Shown: piece by piece, positions 7,101-12,613 of the stretch | How positions within the stretch are numbered: the stretch's first letter is position 1 | Layout of the letters: the number at the start of each line of letters is the position of its first letter | The notes under the pieces: generated by a model | Databases searched by the model: none | What the model saw: only the letters and a program-made list of their open reading frames with translations | What the model was told of the DNA's origin: nothing | DNA from: CAZOMR01 sp964580655 | GTDB taxonomy: Bacteria > RBG-13-61-14 > CAZOMR01 | NCBI GenBank assembly: GCA_964580655.1 | Contig: CAZOMR010000079.1 | Coordinates: forward strand, 1-12,613 | Length of the DNA: 12,613 bases | Direction: 5' to 3' | Position numbers and translations under genes: made by a program

Positions 7101-9743
7101 GACAAGGTTTTGATCTCCAGCCTGTCAATCTTTGGCAAGACAGAGCAAGAAACAGAGAAGATAACTCCATTTATTGACAATGGTGACGGAACCTATAGCG
7201 CTACCCTCACATCCATGGTTCCCGGCATAATAGAACTGGGAGTGGCTTATTATCCCGAGGTCGCGGACCTCGCAAACGCGCTTTTCACTGAAGAGAATAC
7301 AACTATACAAATCACGGGTCTTCAGGATCAGATTGACCCGAGCACTGTCAAGATAATGCCGGAGAATATCGAGATTAACGCCTGCCAGAGTGTTCCCTTT
7401 TATGTCGTGGGAAGAAAACCAGGCATGGATCCCGGAAAATATCTTGACCTGACAAAATTCTTCAGGGTGGAAGTTTATGGGCCCGCATGGGAGGTTGCGC
7501 CAGGTTTACTCCAGGCCAGATGCTTTGAAGGGGATTCTCCGGTAGAGCTTTATCTTCGCGCTGTTCCTGTTGTCCCGGGATTGTATGACCCCGCTAAAGG
7601 CGGAGGAGGCATACAGACAGGAAATGTCACAGGCAAGCTCCATAAGCCTAATCTGCTGGCCGCGGCTAATTCCCCGGTTGATGTTGACATCGGGGGCTCT
7701 AAATTACATGGCTCTACGGATAGTTTAGGATATTACTACTTCTTTGGAATCCCGGCTGGAAGCAATTACAAAGTGGCAGGCTCTATGGAGGGATATACCA
7801 GAAAGGAAAGAAGCTCTGTCACTGTAACCGCAGGAGAAAATACAACCGTTCCTCTTGTGCTTCTAACTGGAGCTAATTTTGACGCGGACACCAGGATGGA
7901 CAACACGGATACCGATGACGACAACGACGGGATCTCGGACAATAGGGAGTCCGAAACAGGAACTGATCCGTATGACCCGGATACCGATGATGACGGCTAT
8001 GATGATAAAGAAGATGCCTTTCCCACTGACCCCAATGAATGGCTGGACACGGACAAAGATGGAACCGGGGATAATGCAGACTCTGATGACGATGACGATG
8101 GTTTGAGCGATACAGAGGAGACAACCGTGGGTGTCTATGGATACTTCACGGACCCCAAGAACCCTGATTCTGATCATGATGATATGCCGGATGGCTGGGA
8201 ATGTGTGAATGGATTGAATCCCAATGATAAGAATGGTTCTGATGACGAGGATTCCGATGGCTTGACCAATCTTGGGGAATATACTAATAACACCGACCCC
8301 AATGACCCTGACACCGATGACGACCTGATGCCGGACGGCTGGGAGGTTGATAATGGATTGAATCCCCTGGGGGATGATTCCGGCGGGGACCCTGATGATG
8401 ACGGCATAAGCAACCTGGATGAATACCTGAATGGCCTGGACCCCAATACTCCGAACTGGGGCACGATAGAGGTCAGCTCGGACCCGAGCGGGTGTGAGGC
8501 CTATCTGGACGGCACTATAGCATATCGCGGTGAGCATGTTGGAGTTTCAGGGGACACGGTCTCGCCTTTGATTGTCGGAGGATTGAAGAACGAGAGGCAC
8601 AGCATCACGATAGCAGGGGATGATCGTTTTATTTATCAGGCCTATATTGATGTGTCCCTGGGGGATACCTTTACCGTGGAAGAGGTTCTTGATTACAGGA
8701 TCTACGAGGTATATACGCTCGGCACTCCGGTAGCGGCAGGAGGGGACTCGATAGATATAGCCAGTGGATTCACAGCGCCCCACGGGGTTGACCTGGACAG
8801 GGACGGCAAGGTTGACCTTCTTGCCGGTGCAGGCAATGGCAGGGTGATTTATTACCACAATCTGTCTTCCAGCGGTCTTGACCTTGAGGCCGGGGTGGAG
8901 TTGCTTGCCGGTGGAGATACCCTTGATGTGGGCTCTCATGCAAAGCCATTTATTCTTGACTGGAACAATGACAACTGCCCAGACCTTCTGGTCGGAAACA
9001 GTATAGGCCAGGTATGGATGTTTCCGGGGACAGGTGATTGCGCAGGCGACTTTGATTCAGGAGTTGCAATTCTTGCCTCAGGGTCAACGCTTGAGGTCTC
9101 AGGCGGTAAAGCCAGTCCGTGGGTGATAGACTGGGATGAAGACCATAAAAAGGACCTCGTAGTCGGCACTGGCGATGGTCGGGTAGTGCTTTATCTTAAT
9201 ACAGGGACTGATAGTTCGCCGGCCTTCGGTTCAGGGACCTACCTGCAGGACAGCGATGGTGAAGATATTGATGTAGGCGATGATGCGGTCCCGGTGGTTT
9301 ATGACATCAGCCGTAACGGTTACCTGGACATGGTCATTGGAGCCGCGGATGGCTGTGTGGAGGTCTGTCTCCAGGGGGATGCTTCTGATCCGGGATTCCA
9401 CTGTGGGATTCCGGCTGAGACCATATATCAGGATGTCGTCCAGACTGTAGATGTGGGTGATAATTCCGCCCTGGGGTTTGGAGATGTGAATGCCGATCGT
9501 CAGATTGATGTCTTTGTCGGGAATGCTCTTGGCAAGGCATTTTACTATGAATCAAGCCATCTTGCCGGAGACATAGACCGTAGCACCAAGGTGGATGGCG
9601 GGGACTGGATACTCCTGAAGCAGTCCCTTGGGCTGTGCAAGGGCGATGCGGACTATAACCCCGGTGCGGACCTGAACAGCGATAACTGTGTTGACGCCAG
9701 CGACGAGGCCATCCTATTAGGCAATTTCGGCGAGACCTATTGA
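4152..9743 (+). CDS. Giant secreted cohesin-dockerin multidomain surface protein
   Basis: A 1863-residue protein with a signal peptide (1-28, ending FSAWA). Domains in order: cohesin-like (about 29-177; GRYQVLIYYDRKLLEVVGV, later VIVAKIIFQV); dockerin-like EF-hand pair (loops D191-D202 and D231-D242); G-x-N-G...GDD repeat block 1 (255-359); Ig-like regions (about 379-560); beta-sandwich (about 567-722); repeat block 2 (744-849); a second beta-sandwich (about 860-1000); Ig-like region (about 1005-1055); carboxypeptidase-regulatory-like domain (about 1152-1238); TSP3 calcium repeats with about eight Asp-rich loops (1242-1433); PEGA domain (about 1436-1517); five FG-GAP/VCBS-like units (about 1517-1803); and a type I dockerin (1805-1863). 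No glycoside hydrolase or protease catalytic motif was seen, so it looks structural or adhesive. It starts 21 bases after the barrel gene with AAGGAGA at 4140-4146. Many Asp clusters predict heavy calcium binding. Boundaries are estimated by eye; the cohesin, TSP3 and C-terminal dockerin calls are the firmest. Confidence 0.85.
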   Translation: MGRKTRWTIVKGLLFGAMLLLLPFSAWAYTLDIGVEIPGSQFKPGEEFEVNFCFEALEIPVLLGRYQVLIYYDRKLLEVVGVDPGDHPEFRNPSYSNYSYLDYMELADSNNRSQGGKPIDGRVIVAKIIFQVRRDAALGAQREMVISEKAGVWDLSGQDITYELFPPPFQNDYYNIFAHQETTYDIAQYLDLDEDWKIGENDLDLYYELLERNQYNTGGELQVNSGGLQMDFTGNGLRDRYDRGYAEAVARNVRFIHAGDNGICESILRGDDVEVIGYKDGAPNSLVILPGSNGKLESKNEGDDVVSGEQILSGANGIAESTAVEDDVQVIPTDSGEPNQVCISAGYNGYLESNLDGDDGSLSESKDTGDVLSRYPPMGAPARLVLLYPPSKTFFLAGDHRIPGELDVPIMVMVEDANGIPKVGLAPNLKVLKGGSFLVNDEPVSEIKGVPGDKFFNMGEAPQGAMGGLFSAVPGSNQIEITIQPDSQKGIAAIDPLYININVAETALPYPSKIILHVPETKIQVGEPTDLLVTVLDSDERPVPGYSPRLKAITDRGLASGAVPYQLGDEAWEHISMDNFEKSFDWIVDPPDGVEQGDYLPSWFGEKELIVGKNYTRTITMTKFIETDTTFRQLMINFQWAIQATDEATITVQVSQDGNDWLTLGMVPSFDPTDSTWWWGSNIVSGAFFPETGFWLRFVFDIEKEGNFIYLDNVIVQGTKRIFTLDFTPYEDGEFPDCMDHAVFINSGKNGILDSNIGGDDKEVFPNKCGEPYATIIWPGPNKVLDSTPSGDDEDAGDDTINAGQNGIAETLAKGDDFQFIQVGDGKPFIKAILPGENQILETPVAGDDDIIGEQGSTPYVRVSGTGRKVLVIGSEGSGIVEPYAVQKILDLGGMESVYVSFYAMADGMEDQVTPVQEFVVEVSDDGGKSYVPVWDFAGKDMSWTQINIKLHDDPRYKLVDGFIIRWRATMDEIWHNEDPLKHDKVLISSLSIFGKTEQETEKITPFIDNGDGTYSATLTSMVPGIIELGVAYYPEVADLANALFTEENTTIQITGLQDQIDPSTVKIMPENIEINACQSVPFYVVGRKPGMDPGKYLDLTKFFRVEVYGPAWEVAPGLLQARCFEGDSPVELYLRAVPVVPGLYDPAKGGGGIQTGNVTGKLHKPNLLAAANSPVDVDIGGSKLHGSTDSLGYYYFFGIPAGSNYKVAGSMEGYTRKERSSVTVTAGENTTVPLVLLTGANFDADTRMDNTDTDDDNDGISDNRESETGTDPYDPDTDDDGYDDKEDAFPTDPNEWLDTDKDGTGDNADSDDDDDGLSDTEETTVGVYGYFTDPKNPDSDHDDMPDGWECVNGLNPNDKNGSDDEDSDGLTNLGEYTNNTDPNDPDTDDDLMPDGWEVDNGLNPLGDDSGGDPDDDGISNLDEYLNGLDPNTPNWGTIEVSSDPSGCEAYLDGTIAYRGEHVGVSGDTVSPLIVGGLKNERHSITIAGDDRFIYQAYIDVSLGDTFTVEEVLDYRIYEVYTLGTPVAAGGDSIDIASGFTAPHGVDLDRDGKVDLLAGAGNGRVIYYHNLSSSGLDLEAGVELLAGGDTLDVGSHAKPFILDWNNDNCPDLLVGNSIGQVWMFPGTGDCAGDFDSGVAILASGSTLEVSGGKASPWVIDWDEDHKKDLVVGTGDGRVVLYLNTGTDSSPAFGSGTYLQDSDGEDIDVGDDAVPVVYDISRNGYLDMVIGAADGCVEVCLQGDASDPGFHCGIPAETIYQDVVQTVDVGDNSALGFGDVNADRQIDVFVGNALGKAFYYESSHLAGDIDRSTKVDGGDWILLKQSLGLCKGDADYNPGADLNSDNCVDASDEAILLGNFGETY
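4914..5228 (+). repeat. Protein repeat block 1: alternating G-x-N-G...GDD units
   Basis: This codes residues 255-359 of the giant protein. Four units start with the pattern x-I-x-x-G-x-N-G and reach x-G-D-D at positions 17-18. Unit lengths are 32, 23, 32 and 18 (last one truncated), so long and short forms alternate. Long units end with a G-x-P-N-like tail (GAPNSL and GEPNQV); short ones lack it. Unit 3 has EDD in place of GDD. No known domain was recognised. The conserved Asp, Asn and Gly suggest calcium-binding turns, as in other Asp-rich surface repeats, but that is inference. Confidence 0.85.
6381..6698 (+). repeat. Protein repeat block 2: second copy of the alternating GDD array
   Basis: This codes residues 744-849 of the giant protein. 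Unit lengths are 32, 24, 32 and 18, almost exactly those of block 1 (105 residues there, 106 here), and the long units again end in G-E/K-P tails (GEPYAT, GKPFIK). The short units carry a PGPN or PGEN turn like PGSN in block 1. The two blocks are therefore copies of one four-unit module separated by about 385 residues of Ig-like and beta-sandwich sequence. They are well diverged from each other, so the duplication is old or the units are exchanged slowly. Confidence 0.85.
9564..9740 (+). other. C-terminal type I dockerin domain of the giant protein
   Basis: Residues 1805-1863 hold two F-hand calcium loops at the very C-terminus. Loop 1 has D1807, D1809, S1811, D1815 and D1818; loop 2 has D1840, N1842, D1844, D1848 and D1851. 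Each loop is followed by a hydrophobic helix (ILLKQSLG; AILLGNFG). All the expected ligand positions of a type I dockerin are present. Dockerins bind cohesins tightly and need calcium. Two candidate partners are in this window: the N-terminal cohesin of the same protein and the cohesin lipoprotein encoded next. Confidence 0.88.
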
Positions 9744-9759
9744 AAGAGAGGTGTCTTGA

Positions 9760-10308
9760 ATGAAAAGCAGGATGATCTTCATAGCGGTTATTCTTTGCTC
9801 GGCCTTTCTCATGGCCTGCATCAGATACTCGGTCAGCCCGCCTGATAAGACAGTAAATTTGAACGATACCTTCAGCGTGGATATAAAATTAAACAATTGC
9901 CTCGGGCCGGTTGAGATACTGGGGGTGACAATGCCGTGGGAGTATTGCGCTGATACCAGCGATGTCTACGGCGTTGGCTTTGACCTGAATTATGATGACA
10001 CAATCATTGAGTTCCAGAGTGTGGACATCTCGTCAAGCGTGCTCTCAGGCGCGACTGTTGCTACCGGGTTCCGGAACTCTGCCACGGAGAACGGCAATCT
10101 CGTGGTTGGAATCTCCAAGCAGGGACAGGTAGCGGGCGAAGAGGGGAAGGGCATAATCGCCACCATTGAATTCCAGGCCATCGGTGCAGGCGATACCGAT
10201 ATAACCTTCGCTGACCCGCATCTCCTGAACGATCAGGCGGAATCATATGTTGGATGGCCATTCTACTGGGCAAGACTGAGAAAGGGTTCCGTGGAAGTAT
10301 CTCCCTGA
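9760..10308 (+). CDS. Cohesin-domain lipoprotein
   Basis: A 182-residue protein with a lipoprotein signal (lipobox LMAC, lipidated Cys at residue 20). The remainder is a single cohesin-type beta-sandwich: strand SVDIKLNN near 39-46, the hallmark VYGVGFDLNYDDTIIEFQSV near 68-87, and GIIATIEFQAIGAGDTDITF near 130-150. The residue after the Cys is Ile rather than Asp, so outer-membrane sorting would be expected if enterobacterial Lol rules apply. It begins 16 bases after the dockerin-bearing giant gene, with GAGAGG upstream at about 9746-9751, and is probably co-transcribed. Likely role: lipid-anchored receptor for the dockerin of the giant protein. An insertion with two Cys (LNNCLG, WEYCAD) lies between strands and could form a disulfide. 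The cohesin call is confident; the partner is inferred. Confidence 0.82.
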   Translation: MKSRMIFIAVILCSAFLMACIRYSVSPPDKTVNLNDTFSVDIKLNNCLGPVEILGVTMPWEYCADTSDVYGVGFDLNYDDTIIEFQSVDISSSVLSGATVATGFRNSATENGNLVVGISKQGQVAGEEGKGIIATIEFQAIGAGDTDITFADPHLLNDQAESYVGWPFYWARLRKGSVEVSP

Positions 10309-10629
10309 GAAGAGATAGCCTCAAGACGAATAATACTTTCAATTTTATTATATCCCTGGAGATTAACCCCTTTTGCATGGCTTACCCTTGTTAATCCCCG
10401 AACAATCCATGCCGGAAATTCACTCTCTTGAGTGAATGTCTGTCATATAACGAGGGATAAACGGCTGGGTTTGCAATCCTTGATAAACCCTGTTAAGCTA
10501 TAAAAATCAGGGTGAATTGATTGAGCCAGATCAGGGGTGTTGTTGAGCAGGCGTGGCTTTTTGCAGTATGGCGCATAGTATTGAGTGAACTGCTTTCGGT
10601 TCAAATCAGGTTATTAAAGGAGGGATAAA
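10309..10629. other. Non-coding gap with three inverted repeats
   Basis: No gene is seen in these 321 bases. Three stem-forming repeats follow one another: GGAGATTAAC (10358-10367) with GTTAATCCCC (10390-10399), 9 of 10 paired, 22-base loop; ATTCACTC (10418-10425) with GAGTGAAT (10430-10437), a perfect 8-bp stem with loop TCTT; and GGGTTT (10467-10472) with AAACCC (10485-10490). None is followed by a T-tract, so no classical intrinsic terminator is called. A TATAAA at 10499-10504 could be a -10 box for the next gene but has no good -35. A strong AAAGGAGGGA ribosome site sits at 10616-10625. Confidence 0.55.
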
Positions 10630-11226
10630 ATGAATGAATGGTCTCGCAATTGGGCAAGGTTCTTGATCGCGGGAATTCTGCTAATGTTTTCGGCTTCCTT
10701 GATCTCTTGCCGGGGGGACCCTTATGCCGAGGGTCAGGAGATGATAAACAAGGGTAATTACAACGGGGCGGCTGAGTTTTTCAAAAAGAAGCTGGAGAAG
10801 CGGCCTGATGATGCCATGCTTCACAATGAATATGGCTTTGCGCTTATGAAGCTCCATCTGAACAAGCAGGCGCAGGAGGAGTATCTTGAGGCGATTCGTC
10901 TTCAACCCGAGTATCCGGAAGCACATTTCAACTTGGGCACAACCCTTTACAGGCTAGGGCAAAACCGTGAAGCGGTGAAAGAGTTTAAGGCGGCTATTGA
11001 ACAGCGGCCTTCATATACCGAGGCTTACAACAGAATGGGGCTGGCGTACTATCATGACGGGAAATTTCAGAAGGCTATCGAGAATTTCAAGCAGGCGATT
11101 CAGATGAATCCCGCAAATCCCACTTACAAGGATAATCTGGAAAAGGTCATTCGGATGGACGAAATAGCCGACAAAAAGACCACGGAATTTTTTAAGCAAG
11201 ACCCTGCTGTCGAGAAGCCGAAATGA
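10630..11226 (+). CDS. TPR-repeat lipoprotein
   Basis: A 198-residue lipoprotein: hydrophobic signal FLIAGILLMFSASL followed by lipobox LISC, with the lipidated Cys at residue 27. Four TPR units follow at about 30-63, 64-97, 98-131 and 132-165, with the usual small/aromatic pattern (AHFNLGTTLYRLGQNREAV; AYNRMGLAYYHDGKFQKAI). The last 30 residues are charged and probably flexible. TPR lipoproteins of this size act as scaffolds in envelope machines, for example PilF/PilW in type IV pilus assembly; it resembles those in layout, but no pilus gene is nearby. It could help assemble the upstream surface proteins or be independent, since a 321-base gap separates them. The start is backed by the strong AAAGGAGGGA site. 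Confidence 0.82.
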   Translation: MNEWSRNWARFLIAGILLMFSASLISCRGDPYAEGQEMINKGNYNGAAEFFKKKLEKRPDDAMLHNEYGFALMKLHLNKQAQEEYLEAIRLQPEYPEAHFNLGTTLYRLGQNREAVKEFKAAIEQRPSYTEAYNRMGLAYYHDGKFQKAIENFKQAIQMNPANPTYKDNLEKVIRMDEIADKKTTEFFKQDPAVEKPK

Positions 11227-11256
11227 AATTTCTATTCTCTCCGGGGACCTAGCTTT

Positions 11257-11643
11257 TCAATCACTTATGTCGGATTCAAATGCTCCCTGGATGAGTTGTA
11301 ATTCGGGCCTGCCAGACTCATAGCTCACGGCAACCACATCAAAGCGCACCGTAATTCCGTGGAGTTTGTTTTTGCGAATATACTCAAGCGCGGTGCGGGA
11401 AATCTTACTGATCTTGCTTCGGGTCAGCGCCTCTTCAGGCCGGCCGAAACCCGAATTCATCCTGGTCTTGACCTCGATAAAGCAAAGCACCGGCCCCTGT
11501 CGCGCTATCAGGTCAATCTCGCCGTAAGACGAGCGGTATCCACGAGAGATGATGCTGTAACTGTGTTTTTTAAGGAATGCCTCGGCAAGTCTTTCTCCCT
11601 TTTGCCCAAGGCGGGAACTTGAGGAAGGAATTTTCAGCTTCAT
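11257..11643 (-). CDS. yraN: YraN / UPF0102 family nuclease-like protein
   Basis: 128 residues, the usual length of the family. Conserved blocks are visible: GQKGERLAEAFL near 13-24, then YGEIDLIA with E42 and D44, then FIEVKTR with E57 and K59, followed by the helix containing ALTRSKISKISRTALEYI. The E-x-D ... E-x-K arrangement is that of the PD-(D/E)XK nuclease-like fold; the cellular role of YraN is poorly known, with proposed links to DNA recombination or processing. The start codon overlaps the stop of the PilZ gene upstream (ATGA), so translation is probably coupled. It is the last gene of the minus-strand operon and ends 30 bases from the convergent TPR gene, with no clear terminator between. 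Confidence 0.92.
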   Translation of the reverse strand: MKLKIPSSSSRLGQKGERLAEAFLKKHSYSIISRGYRSSYGEIDLIARQGPVLCFIEVKTRMNSGFGRPEEALTRSKISKISRTALEYIRKNKLHGITVRFDVVAVSYESGRPELQLIQGAFESDISD

Positions 11644-12128
11644 TCCGGTCTAAACATTTGCCTGGCCCTGGCTTTTACAAAGCGATGGACCCTCCTTCGA
11701 TCTACCTCCTTGATCTTACAAAACACCACCGCCATCCCGGAAACCCCACCACTGCTCAAGGCATCCTTAAGGGCTGTGCTGTTGATAACCCGACCCTCCG
11801 CCTCGATCTCGCGACCCTCCCCGGGTAAGTTCAACCTCAGTGAGACCAGGGTGTTTTCCTCCAGCGGCTCCAGGGTCTTGATAAAAACTCCGTCCTGACT
11901 CAAGGTATACGTGTCCCCTTCAAAACTCTTTCCCCGAACCTGATAGCTGATCGGAATCGAGATCGGCACACGCAAATTCTTACGGGTATAGCTTCCTGCC
12001 TGGCTGTAGATCATCTCGTTGATCTTGAACAGTATCTCCTCCGGGCTTGATGAACCGGTCAAATAGTCTTGAATCCGGATGCCATTGTCAGAACACCGTC
12101 TCCGAGCCCTCGTTTTGCTTTCATCCAC
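11640..12128 (-). CDS. PilZ-domain protein (putative c-di-GMP receptor)
   Basis: 162 residues. A basic N-terminus (RARRR) and a helix (SPEEILFKINEMIYSQAG) precede the PilZ barrel. The first c-di-GMP motif RxxxR is present as R49-K-N-L-R53. The second motif, normally D/N-x-S-x-x-G, reads T75-L-S77-Q-D-G80, so its first position is Thr instead of Asp/Asn; ligand binding may be weakened or just tolerant. A further strand set (LVSLRLNLPGEGREIEAEGRV) and a C-terminal basic helix follow. The start is GTG, with AAGGGG a few bases upstream and an 8-base overlap with the preceding small gene, implying coupled translation. It may link c-di-GMP levels to surface or motility behaviour; the target is unknown. 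Confidence 0.85.
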   Translation of the reverse strand: MDESKTRARRRCSDNGIRIQDYLTGSSSPEEILFKINEMIYSQAGSYTRKNLRVPISIPISYQVRGKSFEGDTYTLSQDGVFIKTLEPLEENTLVSLRLNLPGEGREIEAEGRVINSTALKDALSSGGVSGMAVVFCKIKEVDRRRVHRFVKARARQMFRPE

Positions 12129-12318
12129 TGCCAGCCCCTTTTATCAATCCCCTATCCGGGTCAGGTGGTTCTGCCGGCTTCTCATCTTCCTTCTTAAGTG
12201 GAATGCTCACATCACGGGTGAAATCAGGACACGTAGCCCCCGGTTTTTTGGAAATACTGTATTTCTTTTGACAGGTTTCGCGCCATGCGCACACAGCACA
12301 AATCTTCCCGCTCGCCAT
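12121..12318 (-). CDS. Small four-cysteine protein, conserved hypothetical
   Basis: 65 residues. The first half has Cys at 7, 10, 16 and 30 (C-x2-C-x5-C-x13-C) in KICAVCAWRETCQKKYS and then CPDFTRD; this could hold zinc or an iron-sulfur cluster. The second half is charged and Pro-rich, probably disordered. The motif looks like that of small conserved proteins seen next to PilZ-like genes in Desulfobacterota, but I cannot verify this. The gene begins at the first possible ATG (an in-frame TAG lies two codons upstream). Its AGGAG lies directly against the ATG with no spacing; AAGGG further up is about 12 bases away, so initiation may be inefficient or short-leadered. First gene of the operon with PilZ and YraN. 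Confidence 0.72.
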   Translation of the reverse strand: MASGKICAVCAWRETCQKKYSISKKPGATCPDFTRDVSIPLKKEDEKPAEPPDPDRGLIKGAGSG

Positions 12319-12339
12319 CTCCTATTCTATCCCTTATCT

Positions 12340-12368
12340 ATTATAGCAGACAGGCCATCAGGAAGCAA
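12340..12368 (-). promoter_or_regulatory. Sigma-70-type promoter of the Cys-protein/PilZ/YraN operon
   Basis: On the minus strand, TTGCTT (12368-12363) and a perfect TATAAT (12345-12340) are 17 bases apart. Transcription would start near 12333, leaving a leader of only about 15 bases before the ATG at 12318. This fits the unusually close ribosome site of that gene. The perfect -10 and ideal spacing make this the best promoter in the window; the -35 matches only at TTG. Confidence 0.6.
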
Positions 12369-12580
12369 CCAAAAATGCAACCAACCAGCGATTCCGCAAA
12401 CCATCCCCTTGATGATGAATAAGGTGGCTGGCTGAAAGGAATTTTTCTTAAGGTTGATGCATAATCAACATCGCGGAGACATTTTTAAGGGGCGGAGATT
12501 TAATTTTAGCTTGTGGGAGCACCCAGGAGAGAGATTTCCCCTTGTCCAGAGCCTGCGACATAATAGCGGGTTTTGCCCAT

Positions 12581-12605
12581 TGTAAGGGAGACCAGTCGGC
12601 CTACA
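12581..12605. repeat. Imperfect palindrome at the window edge
   Basis: The 25-base site starts TGTA and ends TACA, with inner matches GG/CC and GAC/GTC around a centre CCA. Flanking GCGGG (12566-12570) and CCCGC (12607-12611) extend the symmetry. It resembles the dispersed GTAGGGGCGACC-type palindromes known from many bacterial genomes, but it is cut short by the window end, so its full extent is unknown. Confidence 0.45.
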
Positions 12606-12613
12606 GCCCGCCT

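Larger units (their letters stand above)
12319..12613. other. Non-coding upstream region to the window edge
   Basis: No credible gene on either strand. It holds the promoter at 12340-12368, a small inverted repeat GTTGAT (12453-12458) with ATCAAC (12464-12469), and the palindrome at 12581-12605. The short plus-strand frames here have no ribosome site and look like chance. Confidence 0.6.

Noticed and set aside
7876..8450. Possible DNA-level tandem repeat or CRISPR-like array
   Set aside because: The regularity is at protein level (TSP3 Asp-rich loops of uneven spacing); the bases between are not uniform spacers and the frame is fully open.
7863..8537. 224-codon minus-strand open frame opposite the TSP3 region
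   Set aside because: It is the antisense of Asp-rich GAT/GAC codons, giving an Ile/Val/Arg-rich product with no signal, domain or ribosome site; the plus strand is clearly coding.
11227..11256. Bidirectional terminator between the convergent TPR and YraN genes
   Set aside because: No stem longer than 5 bp and no T-tract could be found in the 30 bases.

Overview
The window looks like a diderm (Gram-negative type) bacterial chromosome of moderate G+C. Evidence for an outer membrane is a beta-barrel protein ending in Phe and two lipoproteins with clear lipoboxes. The layout (YraN, PilZ, a small Cys-motif protein, TSP3/dockerin/cohesin surface proteins) would suit Desulfobacterota or a neighbouring uncultured lineage, but nothing here fixes the taxon, so this is a weak inference. 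No phage, CRISPR, rRNA or tRNA gene was seen.

Left and centre (about 1-10308, + strand) hold a four-gene set in one direction: (1) a secreted 714-residue protein with a TPR-like N-terminus, Ig-like domains, a CsgG-like domain and a FlgT-C-like end; (2) a 508-residue outer-membrane beta-barrel of the OmpP1/FadL/PorV-like type; (3) a 1863-residue secreted multidomain protein with an N-terminal cohesin, an adjacent dockerin-like EF-hand pair, two blocks of an unusual G-x-N-G...GDD repeat, beta-sandwich regions, TSP3 repeats, a PEGA domain, a five-fold FG-GAP/VCBS-like region and a C-terminal type I dockerin; (4) a 182-residue lipoprotein that is essentially one cohesin domain. Genes 2-3 and 3-4 are 21 and 16 bases apart. 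Genes 1 and 2 are separated by 246 bases, mostly a 175-bp MITE-like element with 12-bp terminal inverted repeats and a 5-bp GGCTT target duplication.

After a 321-base gap with three inverted repeats comes a TPR lipoprotein (10630-11226, +). Convergent to it is a minus-strand operon read from 12318 down to 11257: a 65-residue four-Cys protein, a PilZ-domain protein and a YraN/UPF0102 protein. They have 8-base and 4-base overlaps and a good sigma-70-type promoter just upstream (-10 TATAAT). The last 295 bases are non-coding and include an imperfect palindrome at the window edge.

The most interesting possibility is a non-cellulosomal cohesin-dockerin surface system. The giant protein carries both partner types, and a lipid-anchored cohesin is encoded right after it. 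The dockerin could dock the protein on the lipoprotein, or on the cohesin of another copy to form a head-to-tail fibre. The beta-barrel and the CsgG/TPR protein could be export or assembly parts. The domain calls come from sequence pattern alone; the assembly model is inference.
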